From assembly GCA_963833885.1 (NCBI GenBank), contig CAWHZU010000033.1, positions 294,336 to 358,335 of the forward strand: a DNA stretch of 64,000 bases. Reading direction: 5' to 3'. A model generated the notes under the pieces. The model saw nothing but the letters and a program-made list of their open reading frames with translations. It was not told where the DNA came from and made no database searches. This document shows positions 8,462 to 16,860 of the stretch, piece after piece. The position numbers were made by a program, and so were the translations under genes. Numbering within the stretch: the first letter of the stretch is position 1; every line of letters starts with the position of its first letter. Origin of the DNA: JASHPR01 sp963833885. GTDB lineage: Bacteria; Actinomycetota; Actinomycetes; Streptosporangiales; Streptosporangiaceae.

Positions 8462-8575
8462 TGCAGGTGGGGGTATTGGGTCTTGGGGGTTTACGGAGTA
8501 TTGGCCTTTGGGGGATTCGCGGAGGTATGGCGATGGGGGCTTTGGGTTTCGGGGGGCTCGCGGGGGGTCTCCTCC
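8462..8575 (+). other. G-rich repetitive leader of the deacetylase gene
   Basis: About 110 bases with many runs of three to six G on the plus strand (for example TTGGGGGTTTACGG, TTGGGGGATTCGCGG, TTTCGGGGGGCTCGCGG). The runs are spaced closely enough to form G-quadruplexes in DNA or RNA. The same frame as the deacetylase is open here, but the implied peptide is low-complexity (Gly/Arg-rich) and resembles no protein, so I treat it as untranslated leader. With the inverted repeat upstream it fills the 8175-8582 gap; no other gene is seen there. Confidence 0.5.
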
Positions 8576-8582
8576 CGCGCGG

Positions 8583-9494
8583 ATGCTCGTATGTTTTGAT
8601 TTCGAGGGCTTGTACGGCATGCCGTACAAGGTGCCGTATGACCTGCACGCGAGCGCCCGCTCGATCCTCGATGTGCTGGCCCGGTATCAGGCCAGGGCGG
8701 TCTTCTTCGTCGTCGGCCGGATGGTCGAGGAGCATCCCGGGGTCGTTCAGGAGCTTGCCGAGGCCGGCCACGAGATCGGGCTGCACGGATACGACCACGA
8801 CGACCTTGCCAGCTATGACCAGTACCGGCTGGACCGGCTCGGCGACGACCTGGCCAGAGCCGGATCGCTGGTGGAGCAGATCGCGGGCGCGCGGCCGCGG
8901 TGCTTCCGCGCGCCGTACCTGCTGACGCCGGAGTTCTACCGGCCAGAGGTCTCCGCGCTGCTGCGCGCCAACGGCTATCACTGGGTGTCGAACCAGGAGG
9001 TGCGGTACCCCGCCGAACTGCTCCGCCCCGACCGGTTCCCGCTCCGTGCCGCCTTTCGGCCGGGGCCAGGCATGCTGCCGGGACTGGTCCGCAGCCGGCT
9101 TGCCCTGGTCCTGCTCAACGCGGGTCTCGTGGCGCGGGAGGACTTCCTCGGTTCGCCCGCCGGGCGGCTGTCCTGGCTGCTTGGCGGGCGTGCTCCGTTC
9201 GAGCGCGCCGGGCTGCTCGAGGTTCCGGTGTACGCCCCGCTCGACTGCGACCTGCTGGGCCTGCCGCGGCCGCAGGACGACACGCCGCCGGACCTGCTCG
9301 GCTACGCCCGGGCCGTGCTCCGGACCACAGCGACCGCACCGGGTGCGATGGCGATGGCCACGTTCCACGACTGGATCGTCAGCGGCGGCAACAGGCTGGT
9401 GCTCCTGGACGACGTGCTGGCCGCGGCGAGCGACGCCGGGGTGGATGTCTCCACTACCGCCGCCAGCCCGCACTGGCTGCCCGCCGTCGCGTGA
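8583..9494 (+). CDS. Polysaccharide deacetylase family protein
   Basis: 303 residues. CFDFEGLYGMPY near the start supplies the catalytic Asp pair region, HEIGLHGYDHDDL the metal-binding His-x3-His, and CFRAPYLLTPEF the conserved RxPY motif of carbohydrate esterase family 4 (NodB). Such enzymes remove N-acetyl groups from polymeric sugars. The C-terminal AMATFHDWIVS resembles the family's final His motif. ATG at 8583 begins exactly at the NodB fold; longer in-frame starts would add only Gly-rich sequence. No signal peptide is visible, so it may act on lipid-linked sugars inside the cell. It lies in a polysaccharide locus. Confidence 0.85.
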   Translation: MLVCFDFEGLYGMPYKVPYDLHASARSILDVLARYQARAVFFVVGRMVEEHPGVVQELAEAGHEIGLHGYDHDDLASYDQYRLDRLGDDLARAGSLVEQIAGARPRCFRAPYLLTPEFYRPEVSALLRANGYHWVSNQEVRYPAELLRPDRFPLRAAFRPGPGMLPGLVRSRLALVLLNAGLVAREDFLGSPAGRLSWLLGGRAPFERAGLLEVPVYAPLDCDLLGLPRPQDDTPPDLLGYARAVLRTTATAPGAMAMATFHDWIVSGGNRLVLLDDVLAAASDAGVDVSTTAASPHWLPAVA

Positions 9495-10467
9495 CCGGGC
9501 CCGGAGCCGGCCCGGTCACCGTCCGGCGCCGCCACAGCACGGCGAGGCCGGCGAGCCGGCCGGTGAAGTAGGCGGTCAGCATCGCACTGTCGACGGCTAT
9601 CGCGGGCACCACCCGGTTCCACTGCGACCAGGGAGTCTCGAAGCGGCTGCGCACATGCTGCGTGCCCGCGGCGACGACGAGCGCGGCCGGCAGGGCTGCA
9701 CCGGCGAGGGGCCGCCGCCGCGCCCACAGCACCAGCCCGGCCGCGGCGGCCGCCACGAACGCGCCGGCCGCCAGGTCCGGGGTCCGCACTTGGCGGTAGG
9801 TGAGCAACTGCCGGGTTGCGCCCTTGCCGCTGACGAACAGCCACCGCAGCGAGGCGCCCAGCGTCTTGCCCTCGGCATGCTGCACGAGCAGCCCGGGGAC
9901 GCATCCGAGCGACAGGCCGTGCTGCCTGAGCGCGTGGTTCAGCGCGACGTCCTCTCCCTCGCGGAGCGCGGGGTCGAAACCGGCGATGCTGAAGACCTCC
10001 CGCCGGTACAGCGCGTTGCTCCCGGTCACGGCCGTGGCGTGACCGACGGCTCGGGGCGCAAGCCCGAATCGCCGGTGCAGGTACGCGACGTCGCCGTCCG
10101 GTACAGCGGTGCCGCCGACCGCATCGTGGTCGCGCAGGGCTTCCCGGGCCCGCACGAGCCAGCCGGCGGGAAGAATGATGTCGCCGTCTACGGTCGCGAT
10201 GAGCTCCCCGCGGGCGGCCGCGGTCCCGGTGCTCCGCGCGTAACCCCGGCCCCGGTTCTCGGGCAGGTCGATGAGCCGGACCCGCCGGTCGGCGGCTGCG
10301 ATCTGGCCGACAATGCCCGCGGTGCCGTCGCTCGAGCCGTCGTTGACGACGATGATCTCGTACCTGCCGAGGCCATCTTGCGCGGCGATGGCATTCAGGG
10401 TGCGGGCAATGTTTTCCGCCTCGTTATACGCGATAACAACGAAACTGACGAAAACCCTGTCAAGCAC
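9454..10467 (-). CDS. Family 2 glycosyltransferase, membrane-associated
   Basis: 337 residues. FVVIAYNEAENI, IIVVNDGSSDGT, VDGDIILPAGW (DXD motif) and GFDPALREGEDVALN outline a complete GT-A domain to about residue 215. The C-terminal third has hydrophobic stretches near 235-260, likely membrane helices. GTG at 10467 follows a G-rich site (GGGGG) 6 bases upstream. Its last 41 bases overlap the convergent deacetylase gene. As an inverting, processive-type GT2 with membrane helices it may extend a lipid-linked glycan; substrate unknown. Confidence 0.85.
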   Translation of the reverse strand: MLDRVFVSFVVIAYNEAENIARTLNAIAAQDGLGRYEIIVVNDGSSDGTAGIVGQIAAADRRVRLIDLPENRGRGYARSTGTAAARGELIATVDGDIILPAGWLVRAREALRDHDAVGGTAVPDGDVAYLHRRFGLAPRAVGHATAVTGSNALYRREVFSIAGFDPALREGEDVALNHALRQHGLSLGCVPGLLVQHAEGKTLGASLRWLFVSGKGATRQLLTYRQVRTPDLAAGAFVAAAAAGLVLWARRRPLAGAALPAALVVAAGTQHVRSRFETPWSQWNRVVPAIAVDSAMLTAYFTGRLAGLAVLWRRRTVTGPAPGPVTRRRAASAGWRR

Positions 10468-11032
10468 ACCGGCCCCCAGTGTTTGTCCCGTCAGCCCCCA
10501 CCATAGCTGCCCGCGGTCAGGGGCTCAGGAGGGGCTGCGAGACGTGGTGCATACCGGTCTACATAGGGCAGTACCGACCTAAGCTATAAACAGAATGTAG
10601 CGATCGATTACGGTGAGTGAGCACGAAAAATCTGCGCCGCAGGTAAGTTCCTGTTGCACGGGATGCGTTAAGGATTAATCCACGCAGGCGTGGCAGCGTA
10701 CCCGGTTTGCAGTAGCCCATACCGCCAGTGTGGTGAGCGGGTCGCAGGTGAGCGGGGCGCAGGCGGTGTGGTGAGCGGTGGCTGGCGACTACCTCACATT
10801 GAGTAGCCGGTGCTAACCCTGCTGGGTGACCCGATGAGGGCCAAACGATGTCACAGTCGGTGTTGGGGCCAGGCAAACCACAGGACCCGCAGGCATTTGC
10901 CCGCGGCTAACCAAGGGGTTAGGCCCCGTCACCCCGATTCACATCGACGGCCTCCAGATTCCCTCGAGCGCCAAGTGACGCAGCGCCGAAGCTGCCCCCA
11001 ACTGCAACACCTATGGAGAGGCTGATTTTGCT
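10468..11032. other. 565-bp intergenic region upstream of the main polysaccharide operon
   Basis: No credible gene. It separates a minus-strand glycosyltransferase from the plus-strand six-gene operon and should contain both promoters. GGTGAGCGG occurs three times at 10733-10778 as an irregular direct repeat. An AT-richer patch is seen at 10575-10610. A GGAGAGG ribosome-binding site precedes ATG 11033. The length and structured look of 10800-10925 would allow a regulatory RNA, but I could not fit it to a known riboswitch. Confidence 0.5.
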
Positions 11033-12037
11033 ATGACGCGACCGATAGTCAGGCTGAACGAGCTGGCGGAAAGAGGCCCCACACCGCTGCCGCTGCCCGG
11101 AGCGGCGCTGGATTCCCTTGATCACGCCGTGAGTTCGCTGCCGCAGCAAAGGCCCACGGTGGGTGAGCGCACCGTCAAGTTGTCGATCTTGATGTGCGCG
11201 TACAACGAGGAGCAGCGCATCGGCCGGGCGATCGCGGAGATCCTGCAGACGGACTACCCCTGCGACGTCGAGCTGATCGTCGTGGACGACGGCAGCACCG
11301 ACGGCACGCCGCTGCTGCTCACCCAGGTGGACGACCCGCGGGTCATCGTGTACCGGCACGTGGTCAACCTCGGCAAGGGCGCGGCGCTGCGCTCGGCCGT
11401 GAAGCTGGCCACCGGAACGCACGCCGTGCCATTCGACGCTGACCTGGAGTATTCGCCGGCGGACATCCCGAGGATGCTGGAGCCGATCCTGTCCGGCCGA
11501 AGTGAGGTCGTGTACGGGGCGCGGCTGTTCGGGTTCTACACGGTTTACCAGTCGTACCGGTACGCCAAGGGCAACCGGGTCATGACGCAGCTGGCGAACA
11601 TGATCTTTGACGCCGGGCTGAGCGACCTGCACACGTGCCTCAAGCTGATTCCGCTGCCGCTGCTCAGGACGCTGCCGCTCAGCGAAACCGGGTTCGGGCT
11701 GGACACCGAGATCACCGCGCTGATGCTGAAGCTCGGCATCCGCCCGTTCGAGATCCCGGTCTCCTACTACAGCCGTTCCCAGGCGGAGGGCAAGAAGATC
11801 CGCTGGCAGGACGCGGTCGCGTGCGTGCGGATCCTGGTGCAGGTGAAGATGTCTTTCGGCTCGCGGATGAGGTCCGCCGTGGCGCTGCGGGGCACCGGCG
11901 GGTACGCGAGGTTGGCCAAGCCAGAGCCGCGCCAGCAGCTGACGGTCCACGTCGGCGAATCTGCGAGCGGTGACGCTGCCATCGTCGCCGCCGCGGGGTT
12001 AGCCCGATGGCTCGATGGTGGGGCCTTGCTGGCCTGA
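11033..12037 (+). CDS. Dolichol-phosphate-mannose synthase-like family 2 glycosyltransferase
   Basis: 334 residues. After a 45-residue variable head comes LSILMCAYNEEQRIG, LIVVDDGSTDGTP, NLGKGAALRSAVKLATG and FDADLEYSPADIP, the motif set of the DPMS/polyprenol-phosphate GT2 branch. GLSDLHTCLKLIP and YYSRSQAEGKKIRW are also family-typical. Members transfer mannose, glucose or similar sugars from a nucleotide sugar to polyprenyl phosphate. No membrane helices are apparent. First gene of the operon; its end overlaps the next gene by 31 bases. Presumed role: making the lipid-linked donor or first sugar. Confidence 0.88.
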   Translation: MTRPIVRLNELAERGPTPLPLPGAALDSLDHAVSSLPQQRPTVGERTVKLSILMCAYNEEQRIGRAIAEILQTDYPCDVELIVVDDGSTDGTPLLLTQVDDPRVIVYRHVVNLGKGAALRSAVKLATGTHAVPFDADLEYSPADIPRMLEPILSGRSEVVYGARLFGFYTVYQSYRYAKGNRVMTQLANMIFDAGLSDLHTCLKLIPLPLLRTLPLSETGFGLDTEITALMLKLGIRPFEIPVSYYSRSQAEGKKIRWQDAVACVRILVQVKMSFGSRMRSAVALRGTGGYARLAKPEPRQQLTVHVGESASGDAAIVAAAGLARWLDGGALLA

Positions 12038-12456
12038 CAGCCGCCGCGGTGACGGCCGCGGGAGTCGCGCAGACGCCCGCCGGCCACTCCGCGCTGGCGA
12101 GCGCGGGCCTGTTCAACGAGCCCGCGAGCTACACGTCGCTCGCGTTCGCGGCGCCGCAGTCGTTGCCGGAGCAGCTGCAAGCGAGGCACGCGAACCTGGA
12201 CGCGTCGTTCAGGATCCACAACTCCTCCGGCGACTCGCGCAGCTACCAGTGGTCGATCACGGTCCTGCGGCATGGGCGCGCCCGGCGCGTCGCTTCCGGC
12301 GCGGTCCTGGTGGAGCCCGGCTCCGCCGCCACCGTGGCCAGGCAGGTTGCGATCTCGTGCGCGGGCGGGCAGCTCCGCGTGGCGGTGCACCTCAGCCGCC
12401 CCGCCGAATCCATCGACTTCTGGACGGCCTGCGCGCCAGGGAAGGGGAACCCGTGA
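12007..12456 (+). CDS. Small exported protein of the polysaccharide operon
   Basis: 149 residues. The N-terminus MARWWGLAGLTAAAVTAAGV is a signal peptide or anchor. The remaining ~100 residues (FRIHNSSGDSRSYQWSITVL, seen as FRIHNSSGD and YQWSITVL, then EPGSAATVARQVAI and RVAVHLSRP) read as a beta-sandwich, reminiscent of the C-terminal part of DUF1616 proteins. Two Cys near the end (ISCAGG, WTACAP) could pair. It starts 31 bases before the previous stop and its TGA overlaps the next GTG. It may present or modulate the exported glycan; no enzymatic motif is seen. Confidence 0.65.
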   Translation: MARWWGLAGLTAAAVTAAGVAQTPAGHSALASAGLFNEPASYTSLAFAAPQSLPEQLQARHANLDASFRIHNSSGDSRSYQWSITVLRHGRARRVASGAVLVEPGSAATVARQVAISCAGGQLRVAVHLSRPAESIDFWTACAPGKGNP

Positions 12457-13655
12457 CGCGGCATCGCCACCCGGTCATCGCGTTCGTCAGCGACGCGATC
12501 TACCCGTATCACCGTGGCGGCAAGGAACTTCGCTACCACGAACTGGCCCGGCGCATGGCGGGCCGGGCCGACGTGCACGTGTACACGATGCAGTGGTGGG
12601 CCGGCCCGCGCGTGCGCACCGCTGACTCGGTCACCTTCCACGCGATCTCGCCGCTGATCCCGCTGTACACCGGGGGGCGCAGATCCATGCGCCAGGCCGT
12701 CTTGTTCGCGCTCGCCTGCCTGCGGCTGCTCGGGTGCAGGTTCGACGTGCTGGAGGCCGACCACATGCCGTACCTTCAGATCTTCGTGCTGCGCCTGGTG
12801 GCTACGCTGCGACGCAAGCGCTTCGTGGTCACCTGGCATGAGGTCTGGGACCGGGACTACTGGCGCCAGTACCTGGGCCTGGCCGGCCTGGCCGCGTGGT
12901 TCACGCAGTGCCTGGCCATGCGCCTGCCCGACCACATCATCGCCGCTTCGCCGCAGACCGCGGACAGGCTCCGGGCGATCCTCGGCGCCCGGGCGTCGAT
13001 CACGGTGGCGCCCAACGGCATCGACCTGGACGCGGTCGGCGGCTGCCGCCCCGACCCGGCGGCCACCGACCTGGTCGTGGTTAGCCGGCTGGTGGAGCAC
13101 AAGCGGGTCGGCATGCTGCTGGACGCTGTTGCCCTGCTGCACGCCCAGGGCGTGCCCGTGACCTGCCGCGTCATCGGCGACGGCCCGGAGCGGGCGGCGC
13201 TGCGGGCGCAGGCACACGCGCTCGGGGTGGATCACGCGGTGGAGTTCCGCCACGACGTCGCCGAGCAGCAAGAGGTCTACGCGCTGATGAAGGCGGCGAA
13301 GGTGTTCGTGTTCCCGTCGGCGCGCGAAGGGTTCGGGATCTCGGTGCTCGAGGCCCTCGCGTGTGGCCTGACCGTGGTGACGACCTCGGCTCCCGACAAC
13401 CTAGCCCGACATCTGGCGGAACGGTCCGCGCACGGCGTGGTCTGCGAGCCCTCCACCGAGGCCGTCGCTGAGACAACGCGGCGCGTGCTCACCGGTCTGG
13501 ACCAGCAGCCGGGCCGGGAGCGCCAGGGCACCGATCCCTGGCTGGCCGACTACGACTGGGACACGATGACCGACCGCGTCGCCGGTGCGTTCCAGGCGGG
13601 CATCGCGGTCCGCCCGGTGGCCGGGTCTCCCGACGATCTGGCGCTGGTGCCATGA
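12453..13655 (+). CDS. GT-B glycosyltransferase (family 4 type)
   Basis: 400 residues from GTG 12453, with GAAGGGGA just upstream and a GTGA overlap with the previous stop. The N-terminal domain carries VSDAIYPYHRGGKELRYHEL, seen as the glycine-rich YPYHRGGKE acceptor loop. The C-terminal domain has VVSRLVEHKRV (K for the donor phosphate), VIGDGPERAALR and FPSAREGFGISVLEALACG, the E-x7-E motif of retaining GT4 enzymes. It should add a sugar from UDP/GDP-sugar to a lipid-linked acceptor on the cytoplasmic face. Confidence 0.88.
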   Translation: MTRHRHPVIAFVSDAIYPYHRGGKELRYHELARRMAGRADVHVYTMQWWAGPRVRTADSVTFHAISPLIPLYTGGRRSMRQAVLFALACLRLLGCRFDVLEADHMPYLQIFVLRLVATLRRKRFVVTWHEVWDRDYWRQYLGLAGLAAWFTQCLAMRLPDHIIAASPQTADRLRAILGARASITVAPNGIDLDAVGGCRPDPAATDLVVVSRLVEHKRVGMLLDAVALLHAQGVPVTCRVIGDGPERAALRAQAHALGVDHAVEFRHDVAEQQEVYALMKAAKVFVFPSAREGFGISVLEALACGLTVVTTSAPDNLARHLAERSAHGVVCEPSTEAVAETTRRVLTGLDQQPGRERQGTDPWLADYDWDTMTDRVAGAFQAGIAVRPVAGSPDDLALVP

Positions 13656-15940
13656 CCACGAAGCTGCTTCCCGAGCTCCAGCGAAGCGCGCAGAGCCCCA
13701 GACGGCGCGTTGCCGCCCCGGCCCGCCGCGACCTCGCCGGATACGCCGCGGCCCTGGCCATCATCGCGCTCCTGGTGCCGCTGCGCGGCCTGTGGGCGGT
13801 GCAGGTGCTGCTCGTGCCGCTGCTGCTCGTCGTCCCCGGCGTGGTCCTGCTTCGCGCGCTGCGGGTCCCCGGCCGGACCGTGGCTTCGTTCCCGGTGTAT
13901 GTGCCGTGTGCGTCGATCGTGGTCCTGTTCGGGTCCGGCCTGGCGGTGGACCTGGCCGGGCCGCTGGTCGGCGTCGCCGCTCCGCTGCGGACCGGGCCGC
14001 TGCTGGCCGGGCTGGAGATCACCTGCCTGGCCCTGCTCGCCGCCTCCGCACGCGCACCGTCGGAGGTGGCGATACCGTGGCGCTCGCTGACCGAGCGGAC
14101 CCGGTACGTCTGGCCGCTGCTGGTCGCCGCCGCCGCCGCCGCCGGGGCGCTCCGGCTGAACAGCGGGGACGGCAACACGGTCGCGGCGATCGCGCTTGCG
14201 GCCTGCGCCGTCATCATCGTGGCCGGCCTGGTCTTCGCGTCGCGGGTGGACACGGCGCTGCTCGCGGTCATTCTCTACGCCGCCGAGCTGGCCACGATGT
14301 GGTCCTTCTCGCTACGCGGCGACCTGGTCTACGGCTTCGACATCTCCACCGAGTACTACGACCTGCAGCAGGCGGTGACCCACGGCATCTGGTACACGGC
14401 GCACCGCGGCGACGCCTACGGCGCGATGCTCAGCGTCACGGTCATGCCGGCCGAACTGCACTTCCTGACCGGTCTGCCCGCGCTGCTCGTGCTCAAGGTC
14501 GTCTACCCGGTCATCGGCGCGCTGCTCCCCGTGGCCATCTTCTACCTGGCGCGCCGGGTCCTGTCGGCCCGCTGGGCCTTCGCGGCCGCCGGGTTCTTCG
14601 TCATGCAGGCCTCGTTCGCGCAGGAACTCCCGGCGATCGCACGGCAGGAGATCGCGCTCGTGCTGTTCGCCGCGCTGCTCGCGGCGATGCTCGAATCCTC
14701 GGTTCCGCGGCGGCCGCGGTGGGCCCTTGTCGTCCTGCTCAGCCTGGCGATGGTCGCGGCACACTACTCGACGACCTACGTAGCCATCACGATCATCGCC
14801 ATTGCCGTGGTGCTGCAGTGGCTGGCGTCCCGGATCCGGCGTGACATCCCCGCGATAACCGGCGCGTTCGCCATCGCGTTTCTCGTGTCGCTCGCGGGTG
14901 CCTTCGTCTGGTACGGCCCGGTGACCCACTCCGCAGCGTCAGAACTGCTGCAGCTCGGCCACTCACTGCGGGCGAACGGGCTTGACGTGCTGCCCAACCG
15001 TGCGGCCGGGCAGAGTCCGGTTGCCGCCTACCTCCAGGGCAACACCCCGACCCCGATGCCGGCCGGGCAGTACGAGCGGCTCGCGCACTCCTACTACGCC
15101 GCCAGGGTCCACTACGTCACCCCGCTCCCCGATGCGGGCCTGTCCCAGTACGCGCTGCGCGGCTCGGCGCCGCCGGTTCCGCCGGTGACGTGGCCCGCCG
15201 CCAACGGCGCGCTGAACCTGGGCTCGCTGGTCGTCCAGCAGCTCGTGTACCTGCTCGGCACCGTAGGGGCCCTGCTCATGGTCGTGTGGCGCAGGACGCC
15301 GGTGCTGGCCCGCCAGGTCGGGCTGCTCGCGCTGGCCACGGTCTTCCTGCTCGGGCTGATCAGGCTGAGCGGCACCCTGGCGGACACCTACAACCAGGAA
15401 CGGGCCCTGCTGCAGTCGACGGCGGTCCTCGCCGTGGCGCTGTTCTGGCTGGTGCAGCGGCTGGCCGGCCGGCGCAGGTGGCGGCAGGCCGTGGCCACGG
15501 TGCTGACCGCCGGCGGGCTGACCATGATGTTCCTCACCACGAGCGGCCTGGCGGGCGTCCTGCTCGGCGGCGGGACCGGCACCAACCTGGCGAACAGCGG
15601 CGAGGACTTCGAGCGCTACTACATGACAGCACCCGAGCTGACCTCAGCGCGCTGGCTCGGCGGGTCCGTCCAGCCTGGCCAGCTCGTGTACGCCGACCGC
15701 TACGCGCAGCTTCCCCTGGATGCCGTCGCCGGGATCAACCGCGGCGTGGTCGGCGACGTGACGCCGCTGACGATCAGCCAGCACGCCTGGGTGTACGCCA
15801 GCCGGGCCAACGTCGTGGACGGGCGTGGCCGTGCCCTCTACGACGACCACACCGTCACCTACGTGTTCCCCGCCAAGTTCCTCGACCGCAACTACGACCT
15901 CGTCTACACGGACGGCTCATCGGAGGTGTTTCATCGGTGA
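13652..15940 (+). CDS. Large polytopic membrane protein, GT-C-like (DUF2206-like)
   Basis: 762 residues with about a dozen or more hydrophobic helices from residue 30 to 640. It overlaps the previous stop by ATGA. The loop FDISTEYYDLQQAV lies after the first few helices and carries acidic residues like the first-loop Asp of GT-C transferases. FAQELPAIARQEIAL and AHYSTTYVA recall DUF2206 membrane proteins. The C-terminal ~150 residues are soluble and outside by prediction. It may be a polyprenyl-phosphate-sugar-dependent glycosyltransferase or polymerase working with the operon's flippase. Assignment to DUF2206 is tentative. Confidence 0.65.
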   Translation: MTTKLLPELQRSAQSPRRRVAAPARRDLAGYAAALAIIALLVPLRGLWAVQVLLVPLLLVVPGVVLLRALRVPGRTVASFPVYVPCASIVVLFGSGLAVDLAGPLVGVAAPLRTGPLLAGLEITCLALLAASARAPSEVAIPWRSLTERTRYVWPLLVAAAAAAGALRLNSGDGNTVAAIALAACAVIIVAGLVFASRVDTALLAVILYAAELATMWSFSLRGDLVYGFDISTEYYDLQQAVTHGIWYTAHRGDAYGAMLSVTVMPAELHFLTGLPALLVLKVVYPVIGALLPVAIFYLARRVLSARWAFAAAGFFVMQASFAQELPAIARQEIALVLFAALLAAMLESSVPRRPRWALVVLLSLAMVAAHYSTTYVAITIIAIAVVLQWLASRIRRDIPAITGAFAIAFLVSLAGAFVWYGPVTHSAASELLQLGHSLRANGLDVLPNRAAGQSPVAAYLQGNTPTPMPAGQYERLAHSYYAARVHYVTPLPDAGLSQYALRGSAPPVPPVTWPAANGALNLGSLVVQQLVYLLGTVGALLMVVWRRTPVLARQVGLLALATVFLLGLIRLSGTLADTYNQERALLQSTAVLAVALFWLVQRLAGRRRWRQAVATVLTAGGLTMMFLTTSGLAGVLLGGGTGTNLANSGEDFERYYMTAPELTSARWLGGSVQPGQLVYADRYAQLPLDAVAGINRGVVGDVTPLTISQHAWVYASRANVVDGRGRALYDDHTVTYVFPAKFLDRNYDLVYTDGSSEVFHR

Positions 15941-16860
15941 TCTCCATCGTCATCATCAGCAAGGACGAGGCCAGCCTCGACACCACCCTGACGGACGTGA
16001 CCTGCGAGGCCGCGGACCTCGGGGAGCCCTGCGAGGTCGTTGTCGTCGACGCGTCCTCCGGGCGGCTTGACCACATCCGGCAGCGTCACGCCGACCGGGT
16101 CCGCTGGGTCCAGTTCCGCCAACCGCCGGAACTGGCGATATCCATACCGCACCAGCGCAACGCGGGCGTGTGCGCGGCCAGGGGCGAGATCATCGTGTTC
16201 ACCGACGCCGGGTGCCGGCCCGATCCCGGCTGGCTGGCGGGCCTCGTCGCGCCGTTGCGGCATGGCGAGAACGTGACGTGCGGGCTGACGCTGGCGTTGC
16301 CGGGCAGCGACTCGCTCTACGACCGCGGGGCACGGCGTGCCCTCCAGGCCCGCTACCTGGCCGAGTGCCCCACGATCAACCTGGCCTTCCGCCGCGGCGC
16401 GTTCGACGCGGTCGACGGGTTCGACGAGGAGTTCTCCTACGGCTCCGACGTGGACTTCAGCTGGCGCCTGACCGAGGCCGGCTACCAGATCCACGGCGTT
16501 CCGCACGCCGTCATCCGGCATGACCTGGGAACCCGGCGCCGTCAGCTGCGCCGCTCCTATGTTTACGGCAAGGCCCGGATGCGGCTCTACCGCAAGCACC
16601 CCGCGAGGCTCCGGCACGTGCTCCGCCGCGACCCGATGGTGGTCGCCTACCCCGCGTACCTGCTCGGAGTGCCGCTGGCCATGGCACTCCCCGCCCGGGC
16701 GGCGTTCCGCTTCGGCTGGCCCGCCGGCGTCGCGTTCCCGCTATACCTCGCGCTGTTGATCCTGCCCGCGTGGCGCAACCGCTCCAACGGGGCGGTCAGG
16801 GTGCTCACGGATCACCTCGCCTACGGGGCCGGAGCCCTCGCGGAGCTGGTCCGCCCATGA
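15937..16860 (+). CDS. Family 2 glycosyltransferase
   Basis: 307 residues from GTG 15937; CGGAGG lies 11 bases upstream and the start overlaps the previous stop (GTGA). GT-A motifs: ISIVIISKDEASL, CEVVVVDASSG, FTDAGCRPDPGW (DXG/DXC variant of the DXD site) and GFDEEFSYGSDVDFSWRL. A hydrophobic C-terminal pair of segments (near 235-285) suggests membrane attachment. It resembles mycofactocin-type and exopolysaccharide GT2 enzymes. Its ATGA overlap with the next gene places it directly before the fusion protein. Confidence 0.85.
   Translation: MISIVIISKDEASLDTTLTDVTCEAADLGEPCEVVVVDASSGRLDHIRQRHADRVRWVQFRQPPELAISIPHQRNAGVCAARGEIIVFTDAGCRPDPGWLAGLVAPLRHGENVTCGLTLALPGSDSLYDRGARRALQARYLAECPTINLAFRRGAFDAVDGFDEEFSYGSDVDFSWRLTEAGYQIHGVPHAVIRHDLGTRRRQLRRSYVYGKARMRLYRKHPARLRHVLRRDPMVVAYPAYLLGVPLAMALPARAAFRFGWPAGVAFPLYLALLILPAWRNRSNGAVRVLTDHLAYGAGALAELVRP

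Noticed and set aside
8340..8582. In-frame extension of the deacetylase to 8340
   Set aside because: The peptide is Gly/Arg-rich with no similarity to the family; the NodB fold begins at 8583 and the region contains an inverted repeat and G-runs more in line with a leader.
10800..10930. Riboswitch upstream of the polysaccharide operon
   Set aside because: I compared it from memory with cyclic di-AMP, cyclic di-GMP and cobalamin motifs; none fits, so no claim is made.
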